60,261 nucleotides of DNA, taken from contig NZ_JAEHOK010000019.1 of NCBI RefSeq assembly GCF_016236915.1, forward strand, positions 1 through 60,261, written 5' to 3'. The translations under genes and the position numbers were made by a program. The notes under the pieces were generated by a model. That model saw nothing but the letters and a program-made list of their open reading frames with translations, had not been told where the DNA came from and did no database searches. Positions 26,818-36,480 of the stretch are shown here, piece after piece (position 1 is the stretch's first letter; every line of letters starts with the position of its first letter). This stretch comes from Salegentibacter maritimus (lineage in GTDB: Bacteria; Bacteroidota; Bacteroidia; Flavobacteriales; Flavobacteriaceae).

Positions 26818-27939
26818 ATGAAAAAAATTACTTTAATTGGCCTTGCTTTGTCCTTTACGTTAAGTTGTACGGCGCAAAAAACAGAAAATCCGGTTTACAT
26901 TGGTACTTATACCAAAAAGGAGGGGCATGTAGATGGAAAGGCCAAAGGAATATATTTGGCAATGCAAGACCCTGAAAACGGAAGTTTACAACCCCAAAAA
27001 ACAGTTGCCGAAATTACGAATCCTAGTTTTGTAAAAGTCTCAAAAGATGGTGAAAACCTGTATGCCGTAAGTGAATTGGGAAGCGGGAATATAGATTCGG
27101 TATTTATTTATTCGTATAAAAGAAAGGAAGACAACAGCCTGGAAGAAATAGGAAAAATTTCTACCGAAGCTTTTGCGCCCTGCCATATTGAGATAGACAA
27201 AACCGGAGAGTATGTTTTTGTATCGAATTATTTAGGAGGTGTTGTGATGCTTTATAAAAGAGATGAAAACGGAAATCTTTTAAAACAGCAAAAGCTGGAG
27301 TTAGAGAATCCAAAAGAATCTCATGCACATTCGGTTTCAATTTCTTCCGACAATAAAACAGCTTATATATCAGATCTTGGGAACGATAGAATATGGATTT
27401 ATAACTTTAATGAAAAGGAGGGGAAACTAAGTCCTAAAGAGCAATCATTTGTTGAGTTAGAAGAAGGTTCGGGACCAAGACATTTCGATATTTCTAAAGA
27501 CAATAATTTTGCCTTTTCGCTGAATGAGATAAATTCTAGCATTAGTGTTTTTAAAATACAAAAAGAGGGTAAACTTGAATTAATACAGAATATTTCAAGT
27601 TTGCCTGAAACCTTCAACGGAAATAATTCGGGCGCAGATATTCACGTACATCCTTCCGGAAAATATGTCTATGCTTCTAATCGCGGCCATAATAGCATTG
27701 CGGCTTTTAAAATTAACCCAAATTCAGGAAAAATAAGCGTAATTGGCCATTACCCAACCAGAGGGGATACGCCAAGAAATTTTGGGATTTCCCCAGATGG
27801 AAAATTCCTGTATGCTGCCAACCAGGACACTTCAACTATTAGCAGTTTTAAGGTGAATATGGAAACCGGCGAACTGGAAGAACACTTGCTGCCTGTTGAG
27901 GTTATGTCTCCCGTTTGCGTAGAGTTTGCTGAAGATTAA
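26818..27939 (+). CDS. lactonase family seven-bladed beta-propeller lipoprotein
   Basis: A 373-residue protein of the 6-phosphogluconolactonase/lactonase family (Pgl-like propeller). The N-terminus MKKITLIGLALSFTLSCTAQ looks like a lipoprotein signal with Cys at residue 17, so it is probably exported and not part of cytosolic pentose phosphate metabolism. Blade motifs repeat as ISKDGENLYAVSE-like units: KVSKDGENLYAVSEL, PCHIEIDKTGEYVFVSNY, DIHVHPSGKYVYASNRG and GISPDGKFLYAANQD. Substrate unknown. Transcription ends at the terminator at 27948-27983. Confidence 0.85.
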   Translation: MKKITLIGLALSFTLSCTAQKTENPVYIGTYTKKEGHVDGKAKGIYLAMQDPENGSLQPQKTVAEITNPSFVKVSKDGENLYAVSELGSGNIDSVFIYSYKRKEDNSLEEIGKISTEAFAPCHIEIDKTGEYVFVSNYLGGVVMLYKRDENGNLLKQQKLELENPKESHAHSVSISSDNKTAYISDLGNDRIWIYNFNEKEGKLSPKEQSFVELEEGSGPRHFDISKDNNFAFSLNEINSSISVFKIQKEGKLELIQNISSLPETFNGNNSGADIHVHPSGKYVYASNRGHNSIAAFKINPNSGKISVIGHYPTRGDTPRNFGISPDGKFLYAANQDTSTISSFKVNMETGELEEHLLPVEVMSPVCVEFAED

Positions 27940-27947
27940 TTTTTATA

Positions 27948-27983
27948 AAAAGACCTCACTAATTTTAAACTGTGAGGTCTTTT
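27948..27983 (+). terminator. rho-independent terminator after the lactonase gene
   Basis: A perfect 12-bp stem, AAAAGACCTCAC with GTGAGGTCTTTT, around a 12-nt loop, 9 nt after the stop. The symmetric A and T runs let it also serve the minus-strand gene that ends at 28042. Confidence 0.85.
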
Positions 27984-28041
27984 AATCTAAAAATATATTC
28001 TGAAATGAATTCAGAATGATTTAAAGTTAAAATTGCTGGAT

Positions 28042-28965
28042 TCAATTACTTACATCCACTTCTTCTATTACAAAAAAGCCATCATTGCCCTGTGCCTGGT
28101 ACAGCGGCATAAAAATCCTGGCATCCCATTTACTTTTAACTTCTTCGCCGTTTTGTATCGCCAACACTTCTCCTTTTTCAATTTTTTGAAAATTTTCATA
28201 GCCCGGTTGCATTTTAAAAGAATCAGAATCTTTTAAACCGTGCCTATGTATCAGCTCAAAAGTTTTTTGTTCCGGGGCATTCTTTTTAGCAAAACGATCT
28301 ACACATTCGGGATAGGTTTCAATTTTGGATAAATCCAGCTTACAGGCTTCTTTTAAAGCAAGCCAAATAACCCCTTCGTGATTTTCAACCGAAGTTTTAT
28401 CTTCGTGCTGCCCGGCTTCAAAAACAAAGCCCGTCATCCCTATTCGGCTTAGATAATGATCTATATCCCCGGTTATAATATCACTAAACCCACGTACTAT
28501 AAAAGTTGGGAAATTATGTGCCCAGGCGTCATTATCGTTCACTTCCTGTACAGAAACATAGGGCAAACTTGCCGATGAGGTAGTATGGCAATCCAGAAAA
28601 TATCGTTTTGTATACTCCTTTTCCGGGTATTGATTTAAAATCTCAATGATTTCCCACATTTCTTTTTGTTCATGGGTATGCTTCTTTTTTTGTTTGATGT
28701 TTTCTTCGGTCCAAACCCTGTTTAAATCCTCATCTATATAACGTTTGTTTTGATTTAATGCTTTATGGTTTCCAGAAACTCCAACCAGGGTTCCTTGAAT
28801 TGTGGGATTTGTCTTTTTTAATTGTTTAAAAACTTCTTCAAGAGCCTTTACACCACTGGGTTCATTGCCGTGGATTCCCGCGGTAACAAAAAGTAAAGGT
28901 CCTTCTTTATTACTGCTATATTCTCCAATTATCCTGGGAATATTTTTATTTGGTTTGTTGCTCAT
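28042..28965 (-). CDS. succinylglutamate desuccinylase/aspartoacylase family protein
   Basis: A 307-residue zinc-dependent amidohydrolase/carboxypeptidase fold protein. The zinc site is GIHGNEPSG (His and Glu, about residue 35) with the third ligand in LDCHTTSSA; the catalytic Glu is probably in FVFEAGQHED. A C-terminal beta domain (about 220-307) with QPGYENFQKIEKGEVLAI resembles the family's substrate-side domain. Members cleave N-acyl amino acids or similar amides. It is the third gene of an apparent minus-strand set with the ATP-grasp and DUF1704 genes, though a family A repeat separates it from them. Substrate unknown. Confidence 0.82.
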   Translation of the reverse strand: MSNKPNKNIPRIIGEYSSNKEGPLLFVTAGIHGNEPSGVKALEEVFKQLKKTNPTIQGTLVGVSGNHKALNQNKRYIDEDLNRVWTEENIKQKKKHTHEQKEMWEIIEILNQYPEKEYTKRYFLDCHTTSSASLPYVSVQEVNDNDAWAHNFPTFIVRGFSDIITGDIDHYLSRIGMTGFVFEAGQHEDKTSVENHEGVIWLALKEACKLDLSKIETYPECVDRFAKKNAPEQKTFELIHRHGLKDSDSFKMQPGYENFQKIEKGEVLAIQNGEEVKSKWDARIFMPLYQAQGNDGFFVIEEVDVSN

Positions 28966-28981
28966 AACACGTGGTTTTTTA

Positions 28982-29075
28982 TTGGCACCGCCAAAGGATA
29001 AATTACCCCCTAGGCTTGCCTATAAATTAAAAATTTGTTTTTACCGAATGCCTTCTCGGCTTGCCCCGAGACTTA
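28982..29075. repeat. repeat family A, copy
   Basis: TTGGCACCGCCAAAGG, AGGCTTGCCTATAAATTAAAA, ATTTGTTTTTACCGAATGCC and CTCGGCTTGCCCCGAG in the usual order. It fills nearly the whole gap between the aspartoacylase-like start and the ATP-grasp stop. Confidence 0.72.
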
Positions 29076-30122
29076 TTCCATACAGGCAATTTCCCTGTTG
29101 GTAAATTGATGACCATAAAGGTTTTTGTACTCAACTTTGCGTTCTATCGCCTCAATTACTACATCTGAGAATTCTGGTAATCCTATATCTTTAAAATGTT
29201 CCATCCCACCGGGACTTAACACATTAATTTCAATCAATTTATCTTTTACAACATCAAGACCCACAAAGAAAAGTCCGTCGCGAATTAGTTTTGGGGCAGT
29301 AAGATCTACAATTCGCTGCATCTCGGGAGTAAGGTCACTGCTATCGGCAGTGGCGCCCAGGGCAAAATTACTTCTAAATTCACCTTCCCCGCTTACTCGC
29401 CTAATAATAGCCTGTTTGCCGTCCTTAACCATTACACGACCGTTCATTAGAATTATTCTTACATCACCATCTTTGACGGCCGGCAAAAATTCCTGGGCAA
29501 TAACATATCCCTTCTGGCTAATTGTTTCAATTATCTGATTAATGTTTTTTTCGTTTTCATCTACCAGAAAAACATTTTGCCCACCTGAGCCTTCCAGTGG
29601 TTTTAAAACAATCTTTTTATTGTTATTTTCCCAGAACTCCAGGATATCCTCTTTTTTTCGGGTAATAAGCGAGTTGGGTTTAATTTCTGCCGGAAGCTCT
29701 TCAAAGTATAACTTATCAATAAATGCATTAGAAAGAGCATAAGCATCGTTTAGTACCAATACCCCTTGCTGTTGCATCATTCTTCCAAAGGCAACCCCGG
29801 CTTGTTCTGCCCACTTTCGACCAGATTCTTCTTCGGTGGGATTATTTCTAATAAATAATACATCTAAAGTCTTTGCTGTGATCTTTCTTTTTCTGGCTTT
29901 AGAGCTTTGTAAAGCTTCCAGAAATTTTTTTGGTGATTTGGTTTTGGTATTCTTGGGTACCTGCGTGCTGTTTATGCTTATAGGCGCATCGTGGTGAAAA
30001 TTAAAATCTCCCACTCCCATAGCATACACTTCGTGACCTCTGGAATGGGCCATAGTCATTAACATTACGGAAGTTCCGCAACTTTCGGTTTCAATATCGT
30101 TTAATACAAAGCAAATTTTCAT
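29073..30122 (-). CDS. ATP-grasp ligase, glutathione synthetase (GshB)-like
   Basis: A 349-residue ATP-grasp protein of the prokaryotic glutathione synthetase family. The N-terminal preATP-grasp Rossmann part starts MKICFVLNDIETESCGTS; the ATP-binding part has KPLEGSGGQNVFLV, the loop DVRIILMNGRVM and the metal ligands in LIEINVLSPGG. GshB joins gamma-glutamylcysteine to glycine, but no gshA is in the window. Its ATG overlaps the DUF1704 stop by 4 bp, so it is coupled to a metallopeptidase-like gene, which suggests a dedicated ligase for another peptide or metabolite. Glutathione synthesis remains possible. Confidence 0.78.
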   Translation of the reverse strand: MKICFVLNDIETESCGTSVMLMTMAHSRGHEVYAMGVGDFNFHHDAPISINSTQVPKNTKTKSPKKFLEALQSSKARKRKITAKTLDVLFIRNNPTEEESGRKWAEQAGVAFGRMMQQQGVLVLNDAYALSNAFIDKLYFEELPAEIKPNSLITRKKEDILEFWENNNKKIVLKPLEGSGGQNVFLVDENEKNINQIIETISQKGYVIAQEFLPAVKDGDVRIILMNGRVMVKDGKQAIIRRVSGEGEFRSNFALGATADSSDLTPEMQRIVDLTAPKLIRDGLFFVGLDVVKDKLIEINVLSPGGMEHFKDIGLPEFSDVVIEAIERKVEYKNLYGHQFTNREIACME

Positions 30123-31966
30123 TGGGTTATCATTTTTGAAAGGGGAAGTCCCTCCCTGATTAGGTTTAATTTATTGGTAATATTTTCGGTTAATAAATAA
30201 CTGGGGCGCAACGCGCTTGTTTTTAATACTTTTCTTTCGGTTAGTTCTTCAATAATTTTGGTATGTTCTAATCCAAATTTTCCTGCTAGTAAAGGCTCAT
30301 ATTCTCCGCCATTTTGTAAATAATCACGAAGTTGTACCAAACCTTTTAAATAAATTATATCTTTTAGAAATCCGCCTCCCTGCATAATCCTGGAAGTAAT
30401 ATTAAAAGCCCTGGATGCAGAGAATCCGTAATCCATTTTTAATAGTCTAAATAACTGTGGAAATTCTGCTCCCTCAATTAAAGCTGAGCCCGCTATTACA
30501 CGTCCGGCCAGTGTTCTAAGTCTGTTTGCCGTTAAGCCATCTACTAAATACTCAGACATTACGGCCAGGCCTTCCTGTAGCGGATCATAATCGGCAAGAC
30601 CACTACTTAAAAGTTGCAAAGGCTGCCGGGTTCCGTTGTAATGGGTAAGCACATGGGTACCAACTTCGTGCTGAATTAAGGCCATTGCTTCGGTTTTATT
30701 CATTTTATAATCTGCCGGAACATAAAGCTCACCATTATTAACCATCATAATGTTCACATCTTTGCGAATATGAACTTTACTTTTAAAGTTTTCATCCTGT
30801 TCGGCGAAATAATCGAATTCTCTACGAGCCAAACTACTAAAGCCTTTGGCATCAATAAACTCGGCATTTTCATCTTCTTCTGTTTCATCAAGCTCTCTTA
30901 AAATTGTTCCTGCTTCTTCGCTTAATTTCGGACTTAAGCCTTTGTAAAGTCTAATGCTATTATAGAAAAAATTTGATGTACCTCGTTCGCTTAACATCGT
31001 AATTTGCTGATCCAGTTCTTCTCGTTTTTCCCTAAAAATATGGGACATAGCAGGATCGTCTATTTCTTCAATTTTTAAATTATAGAGTTCTCTTTTTAAT
31101 AGATCGGGATCTATGGGAAGCAACCTATAATGGTAATCCAAAACTTTTTCGTACTTGCTTTCAAAAAACGTGTTTTTTATATCCTGAATATTAGCCGGTG
31201 AAATAAGCCATAGAAACTGGTAAGAACGTTCTATTTTTGCCAGGGCTTTGTCTACCTCAAAAACTTTTTCTTTTAAGTGTTTTCTTCCCAATGCAAGATA
31301 ACTGCCTACACCGCTGGTAGTTTGTACACGCACATAATCGTAGATGGCTTTGTGAATACAGGTTATAAGGTAGTCCTTAAACTGCCTTAAAAAGACAGGA
31401 TAAATTTTGTTGTCTTTATCGCGGAAAACAGGTGGAATTTCAAGGCCTACAACTACAGCACCTGATTTTTTTGCCTCTTCAATACTCAAAATTTCCTGAT
31501 CGCCTTCTTTTTGTCTATTTGGGGTGTCTTTTATTTCAGCTTTTAAGTATAATCCACTAAAAACCTGATTGATATCATTAAGCTCTTTTTGTAAAACTTT
31601 TATAGAGGTAGGGAGCTTTTCAGCCGGAGCCTTTATAGTAAAACAATCATTGGGCTCACCCGTATAGATTTCAAAAATCATATAAGATTTAAAATCTGTT
31701 GAAAGTTTATCTGCTAAAGCATAAATAAGTTTTCGATAGGCCTCAAAAAACTTATCTCCAATTAAAAGATAGGAAGCTTCACTAACAACTATTCGTTCGG
31801 TACCTTCATCCTTCTGTCTTTTTCTGTATACTATCAGGTAAGGTAAATTGTCTTCTATATGTATTAAACCTCCTCCTGGAAGTGAAGCACTTAGTTTGCC
31901 ATCTTCTTCCAGGATTGTTAAAATTTTTTTAATCGATTTTTCCGATAAATCAGATATATTCAGCAT
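30119..31966 (-). CDS. DUF1704 (MATCAP-like) metallopeptidase with QEGLA motif
   Basis: A 615-residue protein. The C-terminal half carries the zinc site IQHEVGTHVLTHYNG (HExxxH) and the third ligand in QEGLAVMSEYLVDG, the feature behind the family name 'flavohemoglobin expression-modulating QEGLA motif protein'. DUF1704 is homologous to vertebrate MATCAP enzymes that remove C-terminal residues of tubulin. The N-terminal half (1-300) is alpha/beta and unrecognised, longer than in minimal members. It is the first gene of the operon with the ATP-grasp ligase (4-bp overlap). A carboxypeptidase acting on the tail that the ligase makes is inference. Confidence 0.8.
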   Translation of the reverse strand: MLNISDLSEKSIKKILTILEEDGKLSASLPGGGLIHIEDNLPYLIVYRKRQKDEGTERIVVSEASYLLIGDKFFEAYRKLIYALADKLSTDFKSYMIFEIYTGEPNDCFTIKAPAEKLPTSIKVLQKELNDINQVFSGLYLKAEIKDTPNRQKEGDQEILSIEEAKKSGAVVVGLEIPPVFRDKDNKIYPVFLRQFKDYLITCIHKAIYDYVRVQTTSGVGSYLALGRKHLKEKVFEVDKALAKIERSYQFLWLISPANIQDIKNTFFESKYEKVLDYHYRLLPIDPDLLKRELYNLKIEEIDDPAMSHIFREKREELDQQITMLSERGTSNFFYNSIRLYKGLSPKLSEEAGTILRELDETEEDENAEFIDAKGFSSLARREFDYFAEQDENFKSKVHIRKDVNIMMVNNGELYVPADYKMNKTEAMALIQHEVGTHVLTHYNGTRQPLQLLSSGLADYDPLQEGLAVMSEYLVDGLTANRLRTLAGRVIAGSALIEGAEFPQLFRLLKMDYGFSASRAFNITSRIMQGGGFLKDIIYLKGLVQLRDYLQNGGEYEPLLAGKFGLEHTKIIEELTERKVLKTSALRPSYLLTENITNKLNLIREGLPLSKMITQ

Positions 31967-31987
31967 TTTGGTTTTCTTCTAAAAGTT

Positions 31988-32081
31988 TACTCGTTAATCG
32001 AGATTTATGCTTCGAGGTTTAGCCCGAAATCAAAAAATCTTTTCATTTAATGCCTCGTTGGCTTGCCATGAGGTAATTTAC
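31988..32081. repeat. repeat family A, variant copy
   Basis: ACTCGTTAATCGAGATTTATGC, CTTCGAGGTTTAGCCCGAAAT, TTAATGCCTCGTTGGCTTGCC and ATGAGGTAATTTAC. It shares its left end with the copy at 9957. The rest of the gap to 32311 holds only a loose AACCACTT/AAGTGGTT inverted repeat (32101-32141). Confidence 0.6.
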
Positions 32082-32311
32082 TTGTTCTATGTTACTAGAA
32101 AACCACTTTTATGTAGCACTAAATTGAACATATAAGTGGTTAAACTTGAAATAAATTTAGAAAGAAAACCAGTGAATATTAATTTGTAAACCTACTTTGG
32201 GTTTTATTTAAGAGATATATAGAAAATTACTTAAAAGCCTTTAAAATTAGCCGAAAGCACTTATTTGAGATAGAATGCCTGATGAAATTTGTTAGTAGGC
32301 GAAAAATATAT

Positions 32312-33373
32312 TCACTTTTCCTTTGATTTTTCAACCTGATTACGGGCGCTTTTAATTTCCTCTTTCGTGGCAGGTTTTGGTTTTTGTTCTGCGGCTTTTT
32401 CGGATTCTAGATTGAGTTCTATATATAACGGCAAATGATCTGAATCTATTTTGCTTCCCAGTTTAAAATCGGATACTCTAAATTCTTCGGTTACAAAAAC
32501 GTGATCTAAAGACCAGCGCATCCAAAAACTGTTAGCATCGAAAGTGTTATAAAAACCTCGGCCAATCCTGGTATTTAATAATCCGCCAACCTTTTGAAAG
32601 AGGGCAGTAGTTGAAGACCAGGCTACATCGTTAAAATCTCCGGCTACTACAACCGGTAATTTAGAGTCTCTGGCCATGAGGGCTACTTTCATCATCTCTG
32701 CATCCCTATCGGTAGAAGAAGGGTTATGCTGCGGCATGGGAGGGGTAGGATGGATGGCGTGAAACATTATTTCTTTACCCGATCTTAATTCCAGGACGCT
32801 ATGAATAGAAGGAATACTATCATCTACTAAATATCGCAGTTGGGGATTTTTGAGTGCTAATTTTGAATAAAGTAACATCCCATAAGTATTATCCAATGGC
32901 GCTTCAACTTTATAGGGGTAAGAAGCAGTGATTTTAGAAAGATCATTTTTCCATCGGCTATTCGTTTCTGTAAAAAGCAATATATCGGGATTTTGCTTTT
33001 TGATATCGGCAATTATCAAATCGGGATTTTCGTTTTCCTGCAACACATTGGCCGAATAAAGGCTAAATTTATTACTGGTATTTTCTGAGGAAACCTGTCC
33101 AACCTCGTAGTTTTTATGGGGAAAGTAGGGATATATTTTCACCACCTGAAAAGTAAAACAGGCTATAAGCACCCCCATAAAGATATAGTCTTCAATTCTT
33201 TTAACCTCAAACCTAATAAAATAGGCAGCGATTGCGGTAAGGGTAAGCAGGCTTAATTGAATGTGTAAATAATCAAAGATTCTTATCCACCAATAGTCGG
33301 CTGCAATTAATGGAACTAAGGTCATTACCACTGCGATAATCCCAAAAACCTGAAGAAATCCTTTTAAAGTCAT
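32312..33373 (-). CDS. membrane-anchored endonuclease/exonuclease/phosphatase family protein
   Basis: A 353-residue protein with about three N-terminal membrane spans (1-85), then an EEP (DNase I/sphingomyelinase-like) domain. Visible motifs are LFTETNSRWKNDL (metal-binding Glu), HAIHPTPPMP, VVAGDFNDVAWS (GDFN) and SDHLPLYIEL (SDH). A charged tail follows. Members cleave phosphodiesters in nucleic acids, lipids or head groups. The layout matches the YafD-like envelope group. Substrate not decidable. It appears to stand alone. Confidence 0.85.
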   Translation of the reverse strand: MTLKGFLQVFGIIAVVMTLVPLIAADYWWIRIFDYLHIQLSLLTLTAIAAYFIRFEVKRIEDYIFMGVLIACFTFQVVKIYPYFPHKNYEVGQVSSENTSNKFSLYSANVLQENENPDLIIADIKKQNPDILLFTETNSRWKNDLSKITASYPYKVEAPLDNTYGMLLYSKLALKNPQLRYLVDDSIPSIHSVLELRSGKEIMFHAIHPTPPMPQHNPSSTDRDAEMMKVALMARDSKLPVVVAGDFNDVAWSSTTALFQKVGGLLNTRIGRGFYNTFDANSFWMRWSLDHVFVTEEFRVSDFKLGSKIDSDHLPLYIELNLESEKAAEQKPKPATKEEIKSARNQVEKSKEK

Positions 33374-33382
33374 ATTACTTTA

Positions 33383-33474
33383 TTGGTATCGCCAAAGAGT
33401 ATACCCGAGGCTTACATCGAAATTAAAAATTTGTTTCCAACTAATGCCTCGTTGTTTTGCCTTTGGAATTTTAC
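33383..33474. repeat. repeat family A, copy
   Basis: TTGGTATCGCCAAAGAG, CGAGGCTTACATCGAAATTA, ATTTGTTTCCAACTAATGCC and TTTTGCCTTTGGAATTTTAC; both hairpins are partly decayed. A still weaker copy follows at about 33553-33632. The 294-bp gap holds nothing else. Confidence 0.65.
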
Positions 33475-33667
33475 TAATATTTTGATGAAAAATATGATAA
33501 GTTAAATAAAATTAAGCATTTTGATTTCTTTTTAGCCAATAATTGAGAATTAATGCTTAAAAGCTTGCCGATGGATAAAAATCTTTCCATCTAAGGCGTT
33601 TGATTTGCCACAAAATAATTTATACGCTATTTGAAATTTAAATAGACTTAGATTGATGCGGGCTAAA

Positions 33668-34978
33668 CTATTTTTTCGCCTTGTTGGTAGATCCACTTTC
33701 AATTTGCTTATTTAAATAATCTCTTAAATCATCACCTGATGGAGCCTCAAACAATTGAAGATCAAAAAATGATACCGCGGCTATTACATGATCAAAGATG
33801 TCGGCAGTGATATACTCGAAGTTTTCCCAGCGTTTATCACGGCTAAAGCATAGAATTTCTACAGGAATACCGTGTTCGGTTGGTTGTAGGTGCCGTACAA
33901 TAATGTACATTTCTTTATGAACCGCAGAATGATTGTTTAAATAAGTATCTATATATTTTCTAAAAATACCCAAATTGGTTTGGTTTCTTCCGTTTAATGG
34001 TAAGCTGGTATCAATTTGGTGACTAGCGTTGTATTCATTAATTTCATCCTGTCTGTCTTTAAGATAAGTAGAAATTAACTGGATTTTTTTATACTTTTCA
34101 ATGTCTTCAGCGGTAATAAATTTAACCGAATTCTGCTTAATAAAAATCGCCCTCTTAATTCTTCTTCCCGGAGATTCCTGCATACCACGCCAGTTCTGAA
34201 AAGATTCAGAAATGAGGCTATAGGTAGGGATAGAGGTAAATGTATTGTCAAAATTCTGAACCCTAACCGTAGCGAGGGTTATTTCGGTTACGGTACCATC
34301 GGCTCCATATTTACTAAAAGTTATCCAGTCGCCAATTCTAACAATATCGTTTACACTAACCTGAATAGAAGCTACAAAGCCCAGGATAGTATCTTTAAAA
34401 ATCAACAACAAAATTGCTGAGGCAGCACCAAGGGAGATAATAAAATTAATAACATCTTTGTCGGTAATTTCAGCTACAATAAAAAGCACTGCAAACAACC
34501 AAACAATAATCATCACTACCTGAATATAACTTTCAACAGGTTTGTCGTGAAAAGATTCTAAAGTTCTTAAATAGGCTTTTGTCCCCCTTAAAATGCTTCT
34601 TATAATCCAAACAATAAGAAGTATTATATAGATGTCTACTACAAAATAGAACGACTTAATGGCCAGTGGGAAGTCTACCAAGATAAAAGGTACGGTAATG
34701 TATACAATGAATATAGGAAGGATTTGCCCTATATATTTTGGAAAATTGGTTTTTATAAGAAAATCGTCAAACGAGGTTGTGGTTTTATTACTGAAACTTT
34801 TAAAAGCTTCTATCACAAAATTCTTTATCAGGTAATTAACCCCAAAAATTATTAAAATAAGAATCAGGATATTTAATAGCAGGTTAAGGTAAAGAGCCAC
34901 CGTAGTATTTACCCCCTGATTAATTAAGAAATTTTCAAAAAGACAGATAAGATTCTTAAATCCTTCTTCTAGATCCAT
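33668..34978 (-). CDS. MscS family mechanosensitive ion channel
   Basis: A 436-residue channel with four or five membrane spans in the first 215 residues, the last (about 180-210, INFIISLGAASAILLLIFKDTILGFVAS) being the pore-lining TM3 followed by the MscS beta domain, signalled by VRIGDWITF and GTVTEITLATVRVQNFDNTFTSIP. The C-terminal region (260-436) is longer than in E. coli MscS. It opens under membrane tension to relieve hypo-osmotic shock. The DUF3817 gene ends 3 bp upstream on the same strand. Confidence 0.9.
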   Translation of the reverse strand: MDLEEGFKNLICLFENFLINQGVNTTVALYLNLLLNILILILIIFGVNYLIKNFVIEAFKSFSNKTTTSFDDFLIKTNFPKYIGQILPIFIVYITVPFILVDFPLAIKSFYFVVDIYIILLIVWIIRSILRGTKAYLRTLESFHDKPVESYIQVVMIIVWLFAVLFIVAEITDKDVINFIISLGAASAILLLIFKDTILGFVASIQVSVNDIVRIGDWITFSKYGADGTVTEITLATVRVQNFDNTFTSIPTYSLISESFQNWRGMQESPGRRIKRAIFIKQNSVKFITAEDIEKYKKIQLISTYLKDRQDEINEYNASHQIDTSLPLNGRNQTNLGIFRKYIDTYLNNHSAVHKEMYIIVRHLQPTEHGIPVEILCFSRDKRWENFEYITADIFDHVIAAVSFFDLQLFEAPSGDDLRDYLNKQIESGSTNKAKK

Positions 34979-34981
34979 AGT

Positions 34982-35266
34982 TTAGAGATATTTTTTTTCA
35001 ACATAAAAAGGACCAAATGGAACCAGGGAACAACCCAATATCACAAATAGTTCTTTAAAGTTCCAGTTTAGGGGTTTAAATAACCAAACAGCACCTAAAA
35101 CATAGGCAATAAAAAGTACCCCATGAGCCATTCCTACTTGTTGTACCATTGCTGGCATATCCCAAATATATTTTAGCGGCATGGCGATAAATAATAACAA
35201 TAAAAATGAAAGTCCTTCCAGGATACTTACATACTTAAAAACCTTTTTTTGCTTTTCTAGAGACAT
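34982..35266 (-). CDS. DUF3817 small membrane protein
   Basis: A 94-residue protein with three hydrophobic spans (about 12-32, 42-62 and 68-88). The family pattern is present in VSILEGLSFLLLLFIAMPLKY and in GMAHGVLFIAYV. Function unknown. It sits 3 bp upstream of the mechanosensitive channel gene and the two are probably one operon, which hints at an envelope role. Confidence 0.82.
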   Translation of the reverse strand: MSLEKQKKVFKYVSILEGLSFLLLLFIAMPLKYIWDMPAMVQQVGMAHGVLFIAYVLGAVWLFKPLNWNFKELFVILGCSLVPFGPFYVEKKYL

Positions 35267-35420
35267 AGTTTAAAATTTAGATTGCAAAGATAGTTTTTAT
35301 AGAGAATCTGGTAATTTATAATGGCTTTTTCCTTGAAATATTTAGCGGTGAATTTATATTCTATAAGAAGGATTAGCAAATTGAATTTTATTAATTTGCA
35401 TTTTAATTAAAACAAAAGAA

Positions 35421-36458
35421 ATGAGCTCAAAAATATTGGTAACCGGCGGACTTGGTTTTATAGGTTCACATACCGTGGTGGCACTTCAGGAAAAAGGTCA
35501 CGAAGTGGTGATTATAGATAATTTGTCTAATTCTTCTATAGATGTGCTTGCCGGAATCACTAAAATAACCCAAAAAACACCGGCTTTTGAAAATATTGAC
35601 CTTCGGAATAAAAATGAGGTAAAAGAATTTTTTGAAAAGTACCCGGATATTGAAGGGGTTATTCATTTTGCTGCTTCCAAAGCCGTGGGAGAAAGTGTTG
35701 AAAATCCATTGCTTTACTACGAAAATAACCTTTCGAGCTTAATTTATTTACTCCAGGAACTACAACAAAAAGAAAGTGCCTATTTTATTTTTAGTTCTTC
35801 CTGTACCGTTTATGGACAGGCCGATGAATTACCAATTACCGAAAATGCTCCGGTTAAAAAGGCCGAATCTCCTTACGGAAATACCAAGCAAATAGGAGAG
35901 GAGATAATTACCGATACGGCTAAAATCAATAAAAACTTTAAAGCGATTTCACTTCGGTATTTTAACCCTATTGGGGCTCATCCATCGGCTGAAATTGGAG
36001 AACTGCCAATTGGTACCCCACAAAACCTTATTCCTTTTATTACGCAAACTGCTATTGGAAAAAGAAAAGAACTTTCGGTATTTGGTGACGATTATCCAAC
36101 CCCCGATGGAACTTGTATAAGAGATTATATTCATGTAATAGACCTGGCCAAAGCGCATGTTGTGGCTTTAGAACGTCTTCAGCAAAATAAAGAAAAAAGC
36201 AACTTTGAAGTTTTTAATCTTGGAACTGGGAAAGGAAGCTCGGTGCTGGAAGTTATTAATTCATTTGAGCGCTCTACCGGAGAAAAATTACCTTACAAAA
36301 TAGTGGGTAGGCGCGAAGGAGATATCGTAGCAGCTTATGCTGATACACAAAAGGCTAATAAAGAATTGGGTTGGAAAACCGAAAAACATTTAGATGAAGC
36401 TCTAAAAAGTGCCTGGGAATGGCAAAAAGAAGTGGTGAAAATAGAGGAGAATAATTAA
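35421..36458 (+). CDS. galE: UDP-glucose 4-epimerase
   Basis: A 345-residue extended SDR enzyme interconverting UDP-glucose and UDP-galactose with bound NAD+. The NAD site is GGLGFIGSH (8-16); the catalytic Ser/Thr and Tyr are in SSSCTVYG and SPYGNTK (YxxxK), and RYFNPIGAHPS is the GalE signature. It supplies precursors for surface polysaccharide. Monocistronic; the ATG at 35421 is preceded by an A-rich leader. Terminator at 36481-36511. UDP-hexose specificity could be broader. Confidence 0.92.
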   Translation: MSSKILVTGGLGFIGSHTVVALQEKGHEVVIIDNLSNSSIDVLAGITKITQKTPAFENIDLRNKNEVKEFFEKYPDIEGVIHFAASKAVGESVENPLLYYENNLSSLIYLLQELQQKESAYFIFSSSCTVYGQADELPITENAPVKKAESPYGNTKQIGEEIITDTAKINKNFKAISLRYFNPIGAHPSAEIGELPIGTPQNLIPFITQTAIGKRKELSVFGDDYPTPDGTCIRDYIHVIDLAKAHVVALERLQQNKEKSNFEVFNLGTGKGSSVLEVINSFERSTGEKLPYKIVGRREGDIVAAYADTQKANKELGWKTEKHLDEALKSAWEWQKEVVKIEENN

Positions 36459-36480
36459 TTTAACTGATGTATATATAAAA

